A DNA stretch of 64,000 nucleotides from Streptomyces sp. DT2A-34 (GCF_030499515.1 NZ_JASTWJ010000001.1:8288001-8352000), one strand, 5' to 3'; counted from the first letter of the stretch, positions 16,450-25,262 are shown. The notes: generated by a model not told the origin, from the letters alone. A program made the numbers and translations.

Positions 16450-19072
16450 GATCCACTTCGGAGACTGGATCGAAAACCTGGTGGACTGGCTGCAGTCCCA
16501 CCTGACCTGGGTTTTCGACATCGTCAAGGCGGTCCTCGGCGGCATGTACGACGCGGTCGACGCCGTCCTCGGCGGCGGCGAGCCGCTGCTGACGGCCGGC
16601 ATCCTCGCCGTGATCGCGTGCTGGCTGCGCGGTCTGCTGCCCGGTGCGCTGGCCTTCGTCGGCCTCGCCCTGATCGACTCGCTCGGCCTGTGGGACGACG
16701 CGATGCACACGCTCTCGCTCGTCCTCGTCGCCGCGGTCATCACCATCGTGTTCGCGGTGCCGCTGGGCATCTGGGCCGCCCGCAGCAACCGGGTCAGCGC
16801 CCAGCTGCGGCCGGTGCTGGACGTCATGCAGACGATGCCGGCCTTCATCTACCTCATCCCCGGCGTCATGTTCTTCGGCGTCGGCACCACCCCCGGCCTC
16901 CTCGCGACGATCATCTTCGCCATGCCGCCGGGCGTGCGGATGACCGAGCTGGGCATCCGGCAGGTGGACGGCGAACTGATCGAGGCGGCCGAGGCGTTCG
17001 GCACCAGCCCGCGCACCACCCTGGCCCGCGTCCAGCTGCCGCTCGCGCTGCCGACGATCATGGCCGGCGTCAACCAGGTCATCATGCTGGCCCTGTCGAT
17101 GGTGGTCATCGGCGGCATGGCCGGTGCCGGCGGCCTCGGTGAGCAGGTCTACTCCGCCATCACCCAGCTCAAGGTCGGCCTGGCCGCCGAGAGCGGTGTG
17201 GCCGTGGTCATCCTCGCGATGTACCTGGACCGGATGACCGGCGCGCTGGGCCGGCGGGTCTCCCCGCTCGGCCGCCGCGCCGCGGCCAAAGCGGCGGTCG
17301 CCGCCGCGGGCCGCTTCAAGCTCGCCCACTACAAGCCGGGCGGCGCGGTGGCGGTCGTCGGCGTCGTGGTCCTCGCCCTCGTCGCCGGCGGCATGAACCT
17401 GGCCGGCTCCGGCGGCAGCGAGCAGACCGCCGCCGGGAACAGCACGAACGTGGGCCAGGGCAAGAAGATCAACATCGGCTACATCCCCTGGGACGAGGGC
17501 ACCGCCACCACATACCTGTGGAAGGAGCTCCTGGAGCAGCGCGGCTACGAGACCGACGTCAAGCAGCTCGACCCCGGCCCGCTCTACTCGGGCGTGGCCC
17601 GCGGCGACATCGACTTCCAGACCGACGCCTGGCTGCCGACCACACACAAGGCGTACTGGGACAAGTACAGCTCCCAGCTCGACGATCTCGGCGCCTGGTA
17701 CGGGCCGACGTCCCTGGAGTTGACAGTCCCCTCCTATGTGAAGGGCGTCGATTCGCTGGCCGATCTGAAGGGTCAGGGGAAGAAGTTCGGCGGGAAGATC
17801 ATCGGTATCGAGGCGAGCGCCGGGATGATGGGCACGCTGAACAAGTCGGTGCTGAAGGCGTACGGCCTGGACGGTGAGTACAAGGTCGTCTCGTCGAGTA
17901 CGTCGTCGATGCTGGCGGAGCTGGACCGGTCGATCAAGAAGCGTGAGCCCGTCGTGGTGACGCTGTGGTCGCCGCACTGGGCCTACGGCAAGTACGACCT
18001 GAAGAAGCTCAAGGACCCGGAGGGCGCCTGGGGCAAGGGCGAGCAGATCCACACCGTCGCGCACAAGGGCTTCGACAAGAAGGACCCGACCGCCGCGAAG
18101 TGGCTGAAGGACTTCAAGCTCACCGAGACGCAACTGACCAGCCTGGAGAACGACATCCGCGCGGCGGGCGAGGGCCAGGAGCAGGACGGCGTGCGCACCT
18201 GGCTGAAGAAGAACCCCGGCCTGGTCGACAAGCTCGCCCCGGTTCCCGGCGGCGCGAAGGCGCAGGGCAAGGACGCGGGCAAGACCGTCGACATGGGCTA
18301 CTTCCCGTGGGACGAGGCCATCGCCGCCACCTACCTCTGGCAGAACATCCTGGAGGACCGCGGCTACAAGCCGAACGTCAAGCAGCTCGACCCCGGCCCG
18401 CTCTACACCTCGCTCGCGCAGGGGCAGATGGATGTCCAGCTGGACGGCTGGCTGCCGACCACGCACAAGGAATATGTGGACCGCTTCAAGGGGAAGTTGG
18501 ACGACCTCGGGCCGTGGTACGGGCCGACGTCATTGGAGTTGACAGTCCCCTCCTATGTGAAGGGCGTCGATTCGCTGGCCGATCTGAAGGGTCAGGGGAA
18601 GAAGTTCGGCGGGAAGATCATCGGTATCGAGGCGAGCGCCGGGATGATGGGCACGCTGAACAAGTCGGTGCTGAAGGCGTACGGCCTGGACGGTGAGTAC
18701 AAGGTCGTCTCGTCGAGTACGTCGTCGATGCTGGCGGAGCTGGACCGGTCGATCAAGAAGCGTGAGCCCGTGGTCGTGACGCTGTGGACGCCGCACTGGG
18801 CCTACGGCAAGTACGACCTGAAGAAACTCAAGGACCCGAAGGGCGCCTGGGGCAAGGGCGAGCAGATCCACACCGTGGCCAAGAAGGACTTCGGCCGGGA
18901 ATTCCCCGAACTGAACGGCTGGCTGAAGGACTTCAAGCTCACCGAGGAGCAACTCGCCTCACTGGAGGTGGAGATCCAGAAGGGCGGCGCCGGAAACGAG
19001 AAGGAATCCGCACGCCGTTGGATGGACGCCCATCCGGGTATCGAGGACGAGCTGGCGCCTGTGACGGGATAG
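16442..19072 (+). CDS. Glycine betaine-type ABC permease fused to two substrate-binding domains
   Basis: 876 residues. Residues 1-300 are the ProW/OpuAB-type permease with several membrane helices and the ATPase-coupling loop ELIEAAEAFGTSPRTTLARVQLPLALPTIMAG. A further membrane segment at about 302-322 is followed by two OpuAC-like receptor domains in tandem, from about residue 340 (INIGYIPWDEGTATTYLWKELLEQRGY) and about 613 (VDMGYFPWDEAIAATYLWQNILEDRGY). The conserved tryptophans expected for a quaternary-amine cage are visible (PWDE, DAWLPTTHK/DGWLPTTHK, HWAYG). Permease-receptor fusions are known in this family. The double receptor may raise local substrate capture. The two domains share a 238-bp identical DNA block. 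Confidence 0.9.
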   Translation: MPRIHFGDWIENLVDWLQSHLTWVFDIVKAVLGGMYDAVDAVLGGGEPLLTAGILAVIACWLRGLLPGALAFVGLALIDSLGLWDDAMHTLSLVLVAAVITIVFAVPLGIWAARSNRVSAQLRPVLDVMQTMPAFIYLIPGVMFFGVGTTPGLLATIIFAMPPGVRMTELGIRQVDGELIEAAEAFGTSPRTTLARVQLPLALPTIMAGVNQVIMLALSMVVIGGMAGAGGLGEQVYSAITQLKVGLAAESGVAVVILAMYLDRMTGALGRRVSPLGRRAAAKAAVAAAGRFKLAHYKPGGAVAVVGVVVLALVAGGMNLAGSGGSEQTAAGNSTNVGQGKKINIGYIPWDEGTATTYLWKELLEQRGYETDVKQLDPGPLYSGVARGDIDFQTDAWLPTTHKAYWDKYSSQLDDLGAWYGPTSLELTVPSYVKGVDSLADLKGQGKKFGGKIIGIEASAGMMGTLNKSVLKAYGLDGEYKVVSSSTSSMLAELDRSIKKREPVVVTLWSPHWAYGKYDLKKLKDPEGAWGKGEQIHTVAHKGFDKKDPTAAKWLKDFKLTETQLTSLENDIRAAGEGQEQDGVRTWLKKNPGLVDKLAPVPGGAKAQGKDAGKTVDMGYFPWDEAIAATYLWQNILEDRGYKPNVKQLDPGPLYTSLAQGQMDVQLDGWLPTTHKEYVDRFKGKLDDLGPWYGPTSLELTVPSYVKGVDSLADLKGQGKKFGGKIIGIEASAGMMGTLNKSVLKAYGLDGEYKVVSSSTSSMLAELDRSIKKREPVVVTLWTPHWAYGKYDLKKLKDPKGAWGKGEQIHTVAKKDFGREFPELNGWLKDFKLTEEQLASLEVEIQKGGAGNEKESARRWMDAHPGIEDELAPVTG
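17715..17952 (+). repeat. Direct repeat copy 1 within receptor domain 1
   Basis: 238 bp with no mismatch to 18534-18771 (offset 819 bp, 273 codons). Flanking parts of the two domains differ clearly at DNA level, so the identity is sharply bounded. Confidence 0.95.
18534..18771 (+). repeat. Direct repeat copy 2 within receptor domain 2
   Basis: Identical to 17715-17952. The block encodes LELTVPSYVKGVDSLADLKG to IKKREPV. Confidence 0.95.
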
Positions 19073-19102
19073 CTCCGCGGGCCCGACGTAGAGAAATGCG
19101 CC

Positions 19103-19138
19103 GGGTGCGGGATTCACGCGTATGTGAATCCCGCACCC
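19103..19138 (+). terminator. Strong terminator after the betaine transporter operon
   Basis: Perfect 15-bp stem GGGTGCGGGATTCAC / GTGAATCCCGCACCC, 6-nt loop, followed by GTTTCTGTTT. It begins 31 bp after the stop codon. Confidence 0.9.
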
Positions 19139-19551
19139 GTTTCTGTTTGCGTCACCACCGCCCTGGGCCGGACCGAGACCTGTCCATGCCTACGAGAAGG
19201 ATCCGGCCAACCACACAGCGCTACGCCACCACCCGAGTCCCGCAGCCTCGGCCAGGCACTCCACCGGCGACCAAGAGGGAACACGGGAGGCCGCCGCAGC
19301 ATTGAAATGAACACGGGGTACTCGTGCTGATCGGGAGTCAGCGGTGCCGCGCGGGCGGCCGTCACGTCCGGGGCGCCGATCCCGCTGGCGCGAACCGATG
19401 GGTCGTACTCCCCCTGAGGTGTCGTCGATGTGACGGGCGCATGAAACGGTTTGCCGAACATGCGTAGGGTGCAGAGAACTCAACAGAAGGTGTGCGCCGG
19501 GAGGCGGACGCGAGGACATCGGACCGACGAGCGAAGGAGGGAGCCGGAGCG
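19139..19551. other. Intergenic region without a recognisable gene
   Basis: 413 bp between the transporter terminator and the cupin regulator. Open frames here look like non-coding shadows. An rRNA or tRNA was not seen. The promoter of the next gene is presumably near 19450-19530. Confidence 0.4.
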
Positions 19552-20121
19552 ATGGGCGACCACAAAGAACAGTCCCTTCGAGTGGGCGCGGCCGTACGGC
19601 GGCGTCGTCGCGCCCTGGACCTCACCCTTGCCGTCGTCGCCGAGCGCAGCGGCCTGTCGGTGCCCTTCCTGAGCCAGGTCGAGAACGACCGGGCACGCCC
19701 CAGCCGAAGCTCCCTGGAAAAGGTCGCCGACGCCCTGCGTACGACCGCCGTGGAGCTCCTCGCCGCCGCCGACCCGGCATGCAGTGTCGACGTGGTGCGG
19801 GCCGAGTCCACCGAGCTGGAGCCGGAACCGCGGATGCGTTCCCTGGTGCGCGGTCACCATCAGATGCATGCCTCGGAGTTCACCGGCGACCATGACGCGG
19901 GCCGTGAATTCCAGTACCGCAACGACCAGTTGATGTACGTCGCCGACGGCGCCGTGGAGATCGAGGCCGAGGGCCGCGCCTACCGGCTCGGCCGGGGCGA
20001 CACCCTGTACCTCACCGGCGGGGTGCGCCACCGCTGGCGGGCGACCGTGCCGGACACACGCGTGGTCGTCGTCGCGGTGGCGGAGCACATCGAGGCGGTC
20101 CGGGACCGGCCGGGGCGCTGA
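19552..20121 (+). CDS. XRE-family regulator with C-terminal cupin domain
   Basis: 189 residues from ATG 19552 (AAGGAGGGAGCC upstream). HTH_3 domain at about residues 10-65: RVGAAVRRRRRALDLTLAVVAERSGLSVPFLSQVENDRARPSRSSLEKVADALR. The cupin domain covers about 105-180: QLMYVADGAVEIEAEGRAYRLGRGDTLYLTGGVRHRWRA. This architecture resembles PuuR-like regulators that sense small metabolites. The stop overlaps the start of the next gene by 1 bp, so they are cotranscribed. The ligand is unknown. Confidence 0.88.
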   Translation: MGDHKEQSLRVGAAVRRRRRALDLTLAVVAERSGLSVPFLSQVENDRARPSRSSLEKVADALRTTAVELLAAADPACSVDVVRAESTELEPEPRMRSLVRGHHQMHASEFTGDHDAGREFQYRNDQLMYVADGAVEIEAEGRAYRLGRGDTLYLTGGVRHRWRATVPDTRVVVVAVAEHIEAVRDRPGR

Positions 20122-20840
20122 TGCGCGTCGTCTGTCTGGTGCCGTCCCTGACGGAGGCGGTGGCCGTCTCGGCCCCCGGCGCTCTTGTCGGCGCCACGGA
20201 CTGGTGCACCCATCCGGCCGACCTGGACGTCACCCGTGTCGGCGGCACCAAGAACCCCAAGCTCGACCGGATCGTCGCCCTCGCCCCCGACCTGGTGATC
20301 GCCAACGAGGAGGAGAACCGCGAGCCCGACCTCGCCGCCCTCCGCGCGGCCGGCATCGAGGTCCTGGTGACCGAGGTGCGGGACGTCCCGGGGGCCTTCC
20401 GGGAACTGGCGCGCGTGCTGGACGCCTGCGGGGTGACGGCCCGCCCGCGCTGGCTGGACGAGGCGGAGCGGACCTGGTCGTCGCTTCCGCTCCCCGAACG
20501 CCGTACGACGGCCGTGGTCCCGATCTGGCGGCGCCCCTGGATGGTGCTGGGCCGCGACACCTTCGCGGGCGACGTACTGACCCGCCTCGGCGTGGACCAC
20601 CTCTACGCGACGCACGAGGACCGCTACCCCCGCATCCCGCTGGACGACCTGCGAGCGGCGGCCCCCGACGTCGTCGTCCTCCCCGACGAGCCGTACCGCT
20701 TCACGGCCGAAGACGGCCCGGAGGCCTTCCCCGGCCTGCCCTGTGCGCTCGTCAGCGGACGGCACCTGACGTGGTACGGCCCGTCACTGGCCGAGGCACC
20801 GCGGGTGCTGGCCGAGGCCCTGCGAGCAGCGCACCGCTGA
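20121..20840 (+). CDS. Helical-backbone metal receptor (BtuF-like), cytoplasmic form
   Basis: 239 residues: MRVVCLVPSLTEAVAVSAPGALVGATDWCTHP, LDRIVALAPDLVIANEEENR, RRTTAVVPIWRRPWMVLGRDTFAGDVLTRLGV. It matches the type III periplasmic-binding fold used for cobalamin and siderophores, but there is no signal peptide or lipobox, so it seems to act inside the cell or to have lost its transport role. It is coupled to the XRE-cupin regulator (1-bp overlap). Its last 89 bp overlap the convergent transporter gene. The ligand is unknown. Confidence 0.8.
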   Translation: MRVVCLVPSLTEAVAVSAPGALVGATDWCTHPADLDVTRVGGTKNPKLDRIVALAPDLVIANEEENREPDLAALRAAGIEVLVTEVRDVPGAFRELARVLDACGVTARPRWLDEAERTWSSLPLPERRTTAVVPIWRRPWMVLGRDTFAGDVLTRLGVDHLYATHEDRYPRIPLDDLRAAAPDVVVLPDEPYRFTAEDGPEAFPGLPCALVSGRHLTWYGPSLAEAPRVLAEALRAAHR

Positions 20841-21876
20841 GCAGCCCGCGGGCGGTGCATACGGCGGCGACGGCCCAGGCGCCGACGAGCACGACATACA
20901 GCCCGACGGAGATCCATCCGTACACCACGAGCCCGGTGTGCCGGGCCAGTGCCGCGGCGCCGGTGACACAGGTGCCGACGGGGAAGGTGAACGCCCACCA
21001 CGTCATCGCGAACCTCATGCCGTGCCGCCGTGCCCGCAGCACATGGGCGGTGGCGAGCCCGAACCACAGGAGCGCGAAGCCCAGGACGGGCACGCCGTAG
21101 AGCACGGCGAGAACACCGAAGCCCTGGCTGTAGGGGCTCGCGACCACGCCGGGGGCGATGTCGGCGAACATGCCGACGGCGGTGGTGGACTGCCCGAGCG
21201 GGCCCAGCACCAGGAACAGGGTCGGGGTGAGGGCGAGGGGCAGGGGCCCGCCGGCGACCAGCCGGGCGAAGACCAGCGGCAGCATCAGCAGGGTGGCGAG
21301 GAGACTCAGCCCGAACATCGCGAAGCAGGCGAGCAGCAGGGTCTCCTGGGCCTGGCCGGGCGGCAGATGCGGCACCAGGAGCGGCCCGAGCGCGGCGGAC
21401 ACCATGGGCGCGACGAGCGGCAACAGCCACACGGGCGTGGCTTGCGACGGCTCGATGCGATGGCGTACGGCCATGAGGTACGGGACGGCGATCGCCGCCG
21501 CCAGCCCGAGGACCGTACCGGCGGTGAAGAGGACGGCGTCGAGGGCGACCGCCGCTCCCACCCCGATCCAGTCCCGGCCCACGGTGACGGCACCGCCGCC
21601 GACGGCCGACAGGGCCATGGCCAGGCAGCCGTAGAAGGGCGCCGTGGCCGGGTCGAGGAGGTGGGCGCGGGCCTGGTCGCGGTGGTGGGTCCAGTGCAGG
21701 GCACGGGCGCCGAGCAGGGTGACGAGCAGGGCCAGGGAGAAGGCCCAGACGGCCGTGCAGGCGGTACGCAGGCCGGGGAGGTGCAGCGGCAGTCCGGCTC
21801 CGGCGGTGGCGACGGCGGCGGTGCCCATGACGGACGCGTACCAGTTGGGTCCGAGATGACGGACGGCGGTGACCAT
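20752..21876 (-). CDS. TDT/SLAC1-family transporter (TehA-like)
   Basis: About 374 residues with roughly ten membrane helices. Starts at ATG 21876 or GTG 21909 are possible. Blocks: LGPNWYASVMGTAAVATAGAGLPLH, LLLPLVAPMVSAALGPLLVPHL, LGPLGQSTTAVGMFAD, HGMRFAMTWWAFTFPVGTCVTGAAAL. The family includes tellurite-resistance, C4-dicarboxylate and sulfite exporters and the plant anion channel SLAC1. The divergent LysR gene 70 bp away probably controls it. Its 3' end runs 89 bp into the convergent receptor gene. The substrate is not readable; an organic acid or sulfite is most likely. Confidence 0.85.
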   Translation of the reverse strand: MVTAVRHLGPNWYASVMGTAAVATAGAGLPLHLPGLRTACTAVWAFSLALLVTLLGARALHWTHHRDQARAHLLDPATAPFYGCLAMALSAVGGGAVTVGRDWIGVGAAVALDAVLFTAGTVLGLAAAIAVPYLMAVRHRIEPSQATPVWLLPLVAPMVSAALGPLLVPHLPPGQAQETLLLACFAMFGLSLLATLLMLPLVFARLVAGGPLPLALTPTLFLVLGPLGQSTTAVGMFADIAPGVVASPYSQGFGVLAVLYGVPVLGFALLWFGLATAHVLRARRHGMRFAMTWWAFTFPVGTCVTGAAALARHTGLVVYGWISVGLYVVLVGAWAVAAVCTARGLLSGALLAGPRPAPAVPRPVTGRTTSGAVR

Positions 21877-21924
21877 GCGCTCAGCGTCGCCGCGTGGGTT
21901 GCCTGCCACCAGGGAGTCTGCCTC

Positions 21925-21936
21925 TATGGCGACATA
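21925..21936. promoter_or_regulatory. Small palindrome between TDT transporter and LysR genes
   Basis: TATG-GCGA-CATA, 11 bp before the LysR start codon. Dyad symmetry in the divergent region fits a LysR-type autoregulatory site, but the core is short. Confidence 0.4.
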
Positions 21937-21946
21937 AACTGGGCTT

Positions 21947-22870
21947 ATGACTCAAGCGGCGGAGGGGCAGTTTCGCGCGGGAACCCTGGCACATCGTGTC
22001 CCGGATCTCGGCGCGCTGGAGCTGTTGCTGGCGGTGGCGCGGCTCGGCAGTCTCGGCGGGGCGGCGCGAGAACTCGGCATCACCCAGCCGGCGGCGAGCA
22101 GCCGGATCCGGTCGATGGAACGGCAGCTGGGCGTGGCCCTGGTGGACCGGTCACCGAGGGGGTCGCGGCTCACGGACGCCGGGGCGCTGGTGACGGACTG
22201 GGCGCGGCGCGTCGTGGAGGCCGCCGAGGCCTTCGACGCGGGTGCGCAGGCGCTGCGGGACCGGCGTGACTCGCGGCTGCGGGTGGCGGCGAGCATGACG
22301 ATCGCGGAGTACCTGCTGCCGGGCTGGCTCCTCGCGCTGCGCGCCCAGCGCCCGGACACGGCGGTGTCGCTGCTCGCCGGGAACTCGGCGGCCGTCGCGG
22401 AGCGGCTGCTGGCGGACGAGGCGGACCTGGGGTTCGTGGAGGGGCTGACCGCCCCGACCGGGCTGGACTCCGTGGTCATCGCCCACGACAACCTGATCGT
22501 GGTGACCGCGCCGGGGCACGCCTGGTCCCGCCGCCGACGCCCCCTGGAGGCTTCGGAGCTCGCGGTGACTCCGCTGATCCTGCGGGAGAAGGGTTCGGGT
22601 ACGCGGCAGGTCCTGGACGCGGCGCTGGGCGGGCTGGCCCGGCCCCTGATCGAGCTGTCCTCGACCACCGCGGTCAAGGCGGCGGCGGTGAGTGGGGCGG
22701 GGCCTGCGGTGCTGAGCGAGCTCGCGGTGGGGGAGGAGCTGGCGATGCGGCGGCTGGTGAGTGTGCCGGTGGCGGATGTGTCCCTGGCGCGGGACCTGCG
22801 GGCGGTGTGGCCGACGGGGCACCGTCCGGTGGGGCCGGCCCGGGACCTGCTGTCGCTGACGCGGGGGTAG
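21947..22870 (+). CDS. LysR-family transcriptional regulator
   Basis: 307 residues. N-terminal winged helix: LGALELLLAVARLGSLGGAARELGITQPAASSRIRSMERQLGVALVDRSPRGSRLTDAGALV. The C-terminal LysR_substrate domain has VAASMTIAEYLLPGWL and LREKGSGTRQVLDAAL, the latter as in CysB/YeiE-type members. Divergent from the TDT transporter, which is its probable target. CysL/YeiE-like proteins often respond to sulfite or related anions, which would fit the transporter family, but this is inference. Confidence 0.88.
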   Translation: MTQAAEGQFRAGTLAHRVPDLGALELLLAVARLGSLGGAARELGITQPAASSRIRSMERQLGVALVDRSPRGSRLTDAGALVTDWARRVVEAAEAFDAGAQALRDRRDSRLRVAASMTIAEYLLPGWLLALRAQRPDTAVSLLAGNSAAVAERLLADEADLGFVEGLTAPTGLDSVVIAHDNLIVVTAPGHAWSRRRRPLEASELAVTPLILREKGSGTRQVLDAALGGLARPLIELSSTTAVKAAAVSGAGPAVLSELAVGEELAMRRLVSVPVADVSLARDLRAVWPTGHRPVGPARDLLSLTRG

Positions 22871-22874
22871 TTTG

Positions 22875-23032
22875 TCGCCCCCGCCGCCCCTACCCGTCCC
22901 ATCCTGAAGGGGCGGAGGGGCTGGATCTTTCAGCCCGTCCGGCGTTTGAGGACGAGGCCCGTTCAGGGCCGCAGCGGGGGCCTGGGGGCCGCAGGCCCCC
23001 AGGGATGGGACGGGTAGGGGCGGCGGGGGCGA
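22875..23032. repeat. Streptomyces-type intergenic repeat bounded by 29-bp inverted repeats
   Basis: The outer arms (22875-22903 and 23004-23032) are perfect complements of 29 bp. Inside are CAGCCCGTCCGGCGTTTGAG (start about 22931), a GGCCC..GGGCC hairpin and a second hairpin GGGGGCC..GGCCCCC. It lies between two convergent genes and may act as a bidirectional terminator. I recall the internal motif as a common dispersed element in Streptomyces genomes. Confidence 0.75.
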
Positions 23033-23043
23033 AAACCTCTGCG

Positions 23044-23730
23044 TCAGCCACCAGCCGCCCGCACCAACCCCCGCATCACCCGCAGATCATCACCCATCTC
23101 CGGATGCCACTGCACGCCCAGCACCCAAGACGCAGAGGGAAGTTCGATCGCCTCCACCGTCCCGTCCTCCGCGTACGCCGACGCCACCAGGCCCGCACCC
23201 AGACGATCCACCGCCTGATGGTGATACGTCGGCACGGACGCCGCCTCCGGCACCACCCCGGCGTACAGACTCCCCGGCACCGGCTTCACGGTGTGGCTGC
23301 CGAAGACGCCCACGACCTCCGCATGCCCGTCGAGGTGCTGCACGAGCGTGCCGCCGAGGGCGACGTTCAGCAGCTGCATCCCCCGGCAGATCCCCAGCAC
23401 AGGGACCCCCGCGGCCAACGCCGCGTCGATCAGCGCCAGCTCCCAGGCGTCCCGCGCCCGCGCCGGCGGCCCGGTGCGCGGATGCGGCTCGGCGCCGTAC
23501 CGTACGGGCTCCACGTCGGGGCCGCCCGCGATGACCAGCCCGTCCAGCCGGGCCACGGCCGCGGCCGCGTGCGCCGGGTCGTCCGGCGGCAGCATCGCGG
23601 CCAGGCCGCCGGCCCGCTGCACCAGCCGGGGATAGCCGACCGGCAGCAGCGCCGCGTCCAGCTCCCACACACCCCAGCGCGCACCGGACTCCAGATAGGT
23701 GCTGACACCGATCAACGGCCTGGCCACCAC
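23044..23730 (-). CDS. Class I glutamine amidotransferase-like hydrolase (peptidase C26, PuuD-like)
   Basis: 228 residues. Nucleophile elbow GICRGMQLLNVALGGTL (cysteine near residue 114), oxyanion block VIAGGPDVEP, catalytic HPE in GVQWHPE, and YHHQAV typical of PuuD. PuuD hydrolyses gamma-glutamyl-GABA to glutamate and GABA. Here the gene lies beside an ethanolamine-type permease and near glnA4, an aldehyde dehydrogenase and an SDR, so hydrolysis of gamma-glutamylglycine or a similar gamma-glutamyl amide is the likely step. Start GTG 23730 with GGGAG upstream. 21 bp after the permease gene, same strand. Confidence 0.85.
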   Translation of the reverse strand: MVARPLIGVSTYLESGARWGVWELDAALLPVGYPRLVQRAGGLAAMLPPDDPAHAAAAVARLDGLVIAGGPDVEPVRYGAEPHPRTGPPARARDAWELALIDAALAAGVPVLGICRGMQLLNVALGGTLVQHLDGHAEVVGVFGSHTVKPVPGSLYAGVVPEAASVPTYHHQAVDRLGAGLVASAYAEDGTVEAIELPSASWVLGVQWHPEMGDDLRVMRGLVRAAGG

Positions 23731-23751
23731 AACTCCCTCACAGTCGACGTC

Positions 23752-25194
23752 TCAGTCCCGTGCCAACTCTGCCTCGGCCGCCGCCAGCGCCGCGAACTCC
23801 TCCTCCGGCGCCTGCGCCACCAGCCGCTTACGGCTGTACAGACCGAAGTACCCGACGGCCACGACGTACACCGCCAGCGCGATCAACGCCGCCGTCACGT
23901 CCACCAGGAACGTGGCCACCAGCGCCGCGCAGGCCAGCACCAGGGCGACCGACGACGTCAGCACCCCGCCCGGTGTGCGATACGGTCGCGCGAGCTCGGG
24001 CTCCCTGCGGCGCAGCACGATGTGCGACAGGGACATCAGCGCGTAGGAGATGGTCGCGCCGAAGACCGCGATGTTCAGCATCCGGGCGCCGTCACCCGAC
24101 ACCGCCGCCAGCAGGAAGCCGATCGTGCCGGGCACCAGCAGGCCCAGGTACGGCGCCTTGCGGCGGCTGGTGAGGGACAGGAAGCGGGGCAGGTAGCCCG
24201 CGCGGGAGAGAGCGAACAGCTGCCTCGAGCCGGCGTAGATCAGGGAGAAGAACGACGCCACCAGGCCCGCCAGGCCCGCGTAGTTCACGATCCGGCTCAG
24301 GGTCGTCGCCTCGCCGTCCGGCTGGAGCGCCTCCACCAGCGGGTTGCCCGCCTCCTGGATCGCCGCGGAACCGCGCGCCCCGGCCGCCGCGAAGAAGGTG
24401 ACCACCGCCAGCACCACCAGGATGGCCATCGACCAGCGGATCGCCTTCGGCAGCGTACGGGCCGGCTCCTTGGTCTCCTCGGCCGCCAGCGGCACGCCCT
24501 CGACGCCCAGGAAGAACCACATGCCGAACGGGAACGCCGCCCAGATGCCGAGCAGGCCGAACGGCAGCCAGGAACTCGACCCCGCCGCCGACGTGTCGAC
24601 CGGGATGTCGTCCAGCCCGGCCAAGGAGAAGTCCGGCAGCGCCGCCAGCGCGAACACGACCAGGGCGACCACCGCGATGCCGGTGACCACGAAGCTGAAG
24701 CGCAGCGCCTCGCCCACGCCCCACAGGTGGATACCGAGGAAGATCGCGAAGCAGACCAGGTACATCGGCCAGCCGGACTCCAGGCCGAACAGGCCCAGCG
24801 ACTCGACGTAGTCGCCGATGAAGATGACGATGGCGGCGGGTGCGAGGACGTACTCGATGAGGATCGCCGTACCGGTCAGGAAGCCGCCCCAGGGGCCGAG
24901 CGCCCGCCGGGCGAAGCCGTAGCCGCCGCCCGCCGTGGGCAGGATCGAGGACAGCTCGGCGAGGGCGAAGACCATGCAGGCGTACATCGCCCCCATGAGC
25001 ACCATGGCGATCGCCAGGCCCCCGAAGCCGCCCTCGGCCAGGCCGAAGTTCCAGCCCGAGTAGTCGCCGGAGACGACATAGGCGACGCCGAGACCGGTCA
25101 GCAGCACCCAGCCGGCGCTGCCGCGGCGCAGCGTTCTGCGCTCCAGATAGTCGTCCGCCTCGGGGGCGGGTGTGCTGGTGGATTCCAGGGACAT
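23752..25194 (-). CDS. Ethanolamine-type APC permease
   Basis: 480 residues and about 12 membrane segments, start at ATG 25194. It begins LERRTLRRGSAGWVLLTGLGVAYVVSGDYSGWNFGLAEGGFGG, which is characteristic of the ethanolamine permease group, and contains EGVPLAAEETKEPARTLPKAI and SRQLFALSRAGYLPRFLS. It probably brings ethanolamine into the cell for the glnA4 pathway. Upstream, at 25263-25285, lies a motif also found before glnA4, which suggests shared control by the GntR protein encoded next to it. Cotranscribed with the amidohydrolase downstream. Confidence 0.85.
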   Translation of the reverse strand: MSLESTSTPAPEADDYLERRTLRRGSAGWVLLTGLGVAYVVSGDYSGWNFGLAEGGFGGLAIAMVLMGAMYACMVFALAELSSILPTAGGGYGFARRALGPWGGFLTGTAILIEYVLAPAAIVIFIGDYVESLGLFGLESGWPMYLVCFAIFLGIHLWGVGEALRFSFVVTGIAVVALVVFALAALPDFSLAGLDDIPVDTSAAGSSSWLPFGLLGIWAAFPFGMWFFLGVEGVPLAAEETKEPARTLPKAIRWSMAILVVLAVVTFFAAAGARGSAAIQEAGNPLVEALQPDGEATTLSRIVNYAGLAGLVASFFSLIYAGSRQLFALSRAGYLPRFLSLTSRRKAPYLGLLVPGTIGFLLAAVSGDGARMLNIAVFGATISYALMSLSHIVLRRREPELARPYRTPGGVLTSSVALVLACAALVATFLVDVTAALIALAVYVVAVGYFGLYSRKRLVAQAPEEEFAALAAAEAELARD

Positions 25195-25262
25195 GGGTGG
25201 ACTCCCCACGGGTGGCGGACACCGGGCATTTCCGGGCACGGTGGGGTCGACCGAGCTCCGGC

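Noticed and set aside
16358..18466. 702-codon minus-strand frame opposite the betaine transporter
   Set aside because: Shadow; the plus strand has clear permease and receptor motifs.
19114..19461. 115-codon minus-strand frame after the transporter operon
   Set aside because: Overlaps the terminator, has no ribosome site or recognisable motif.
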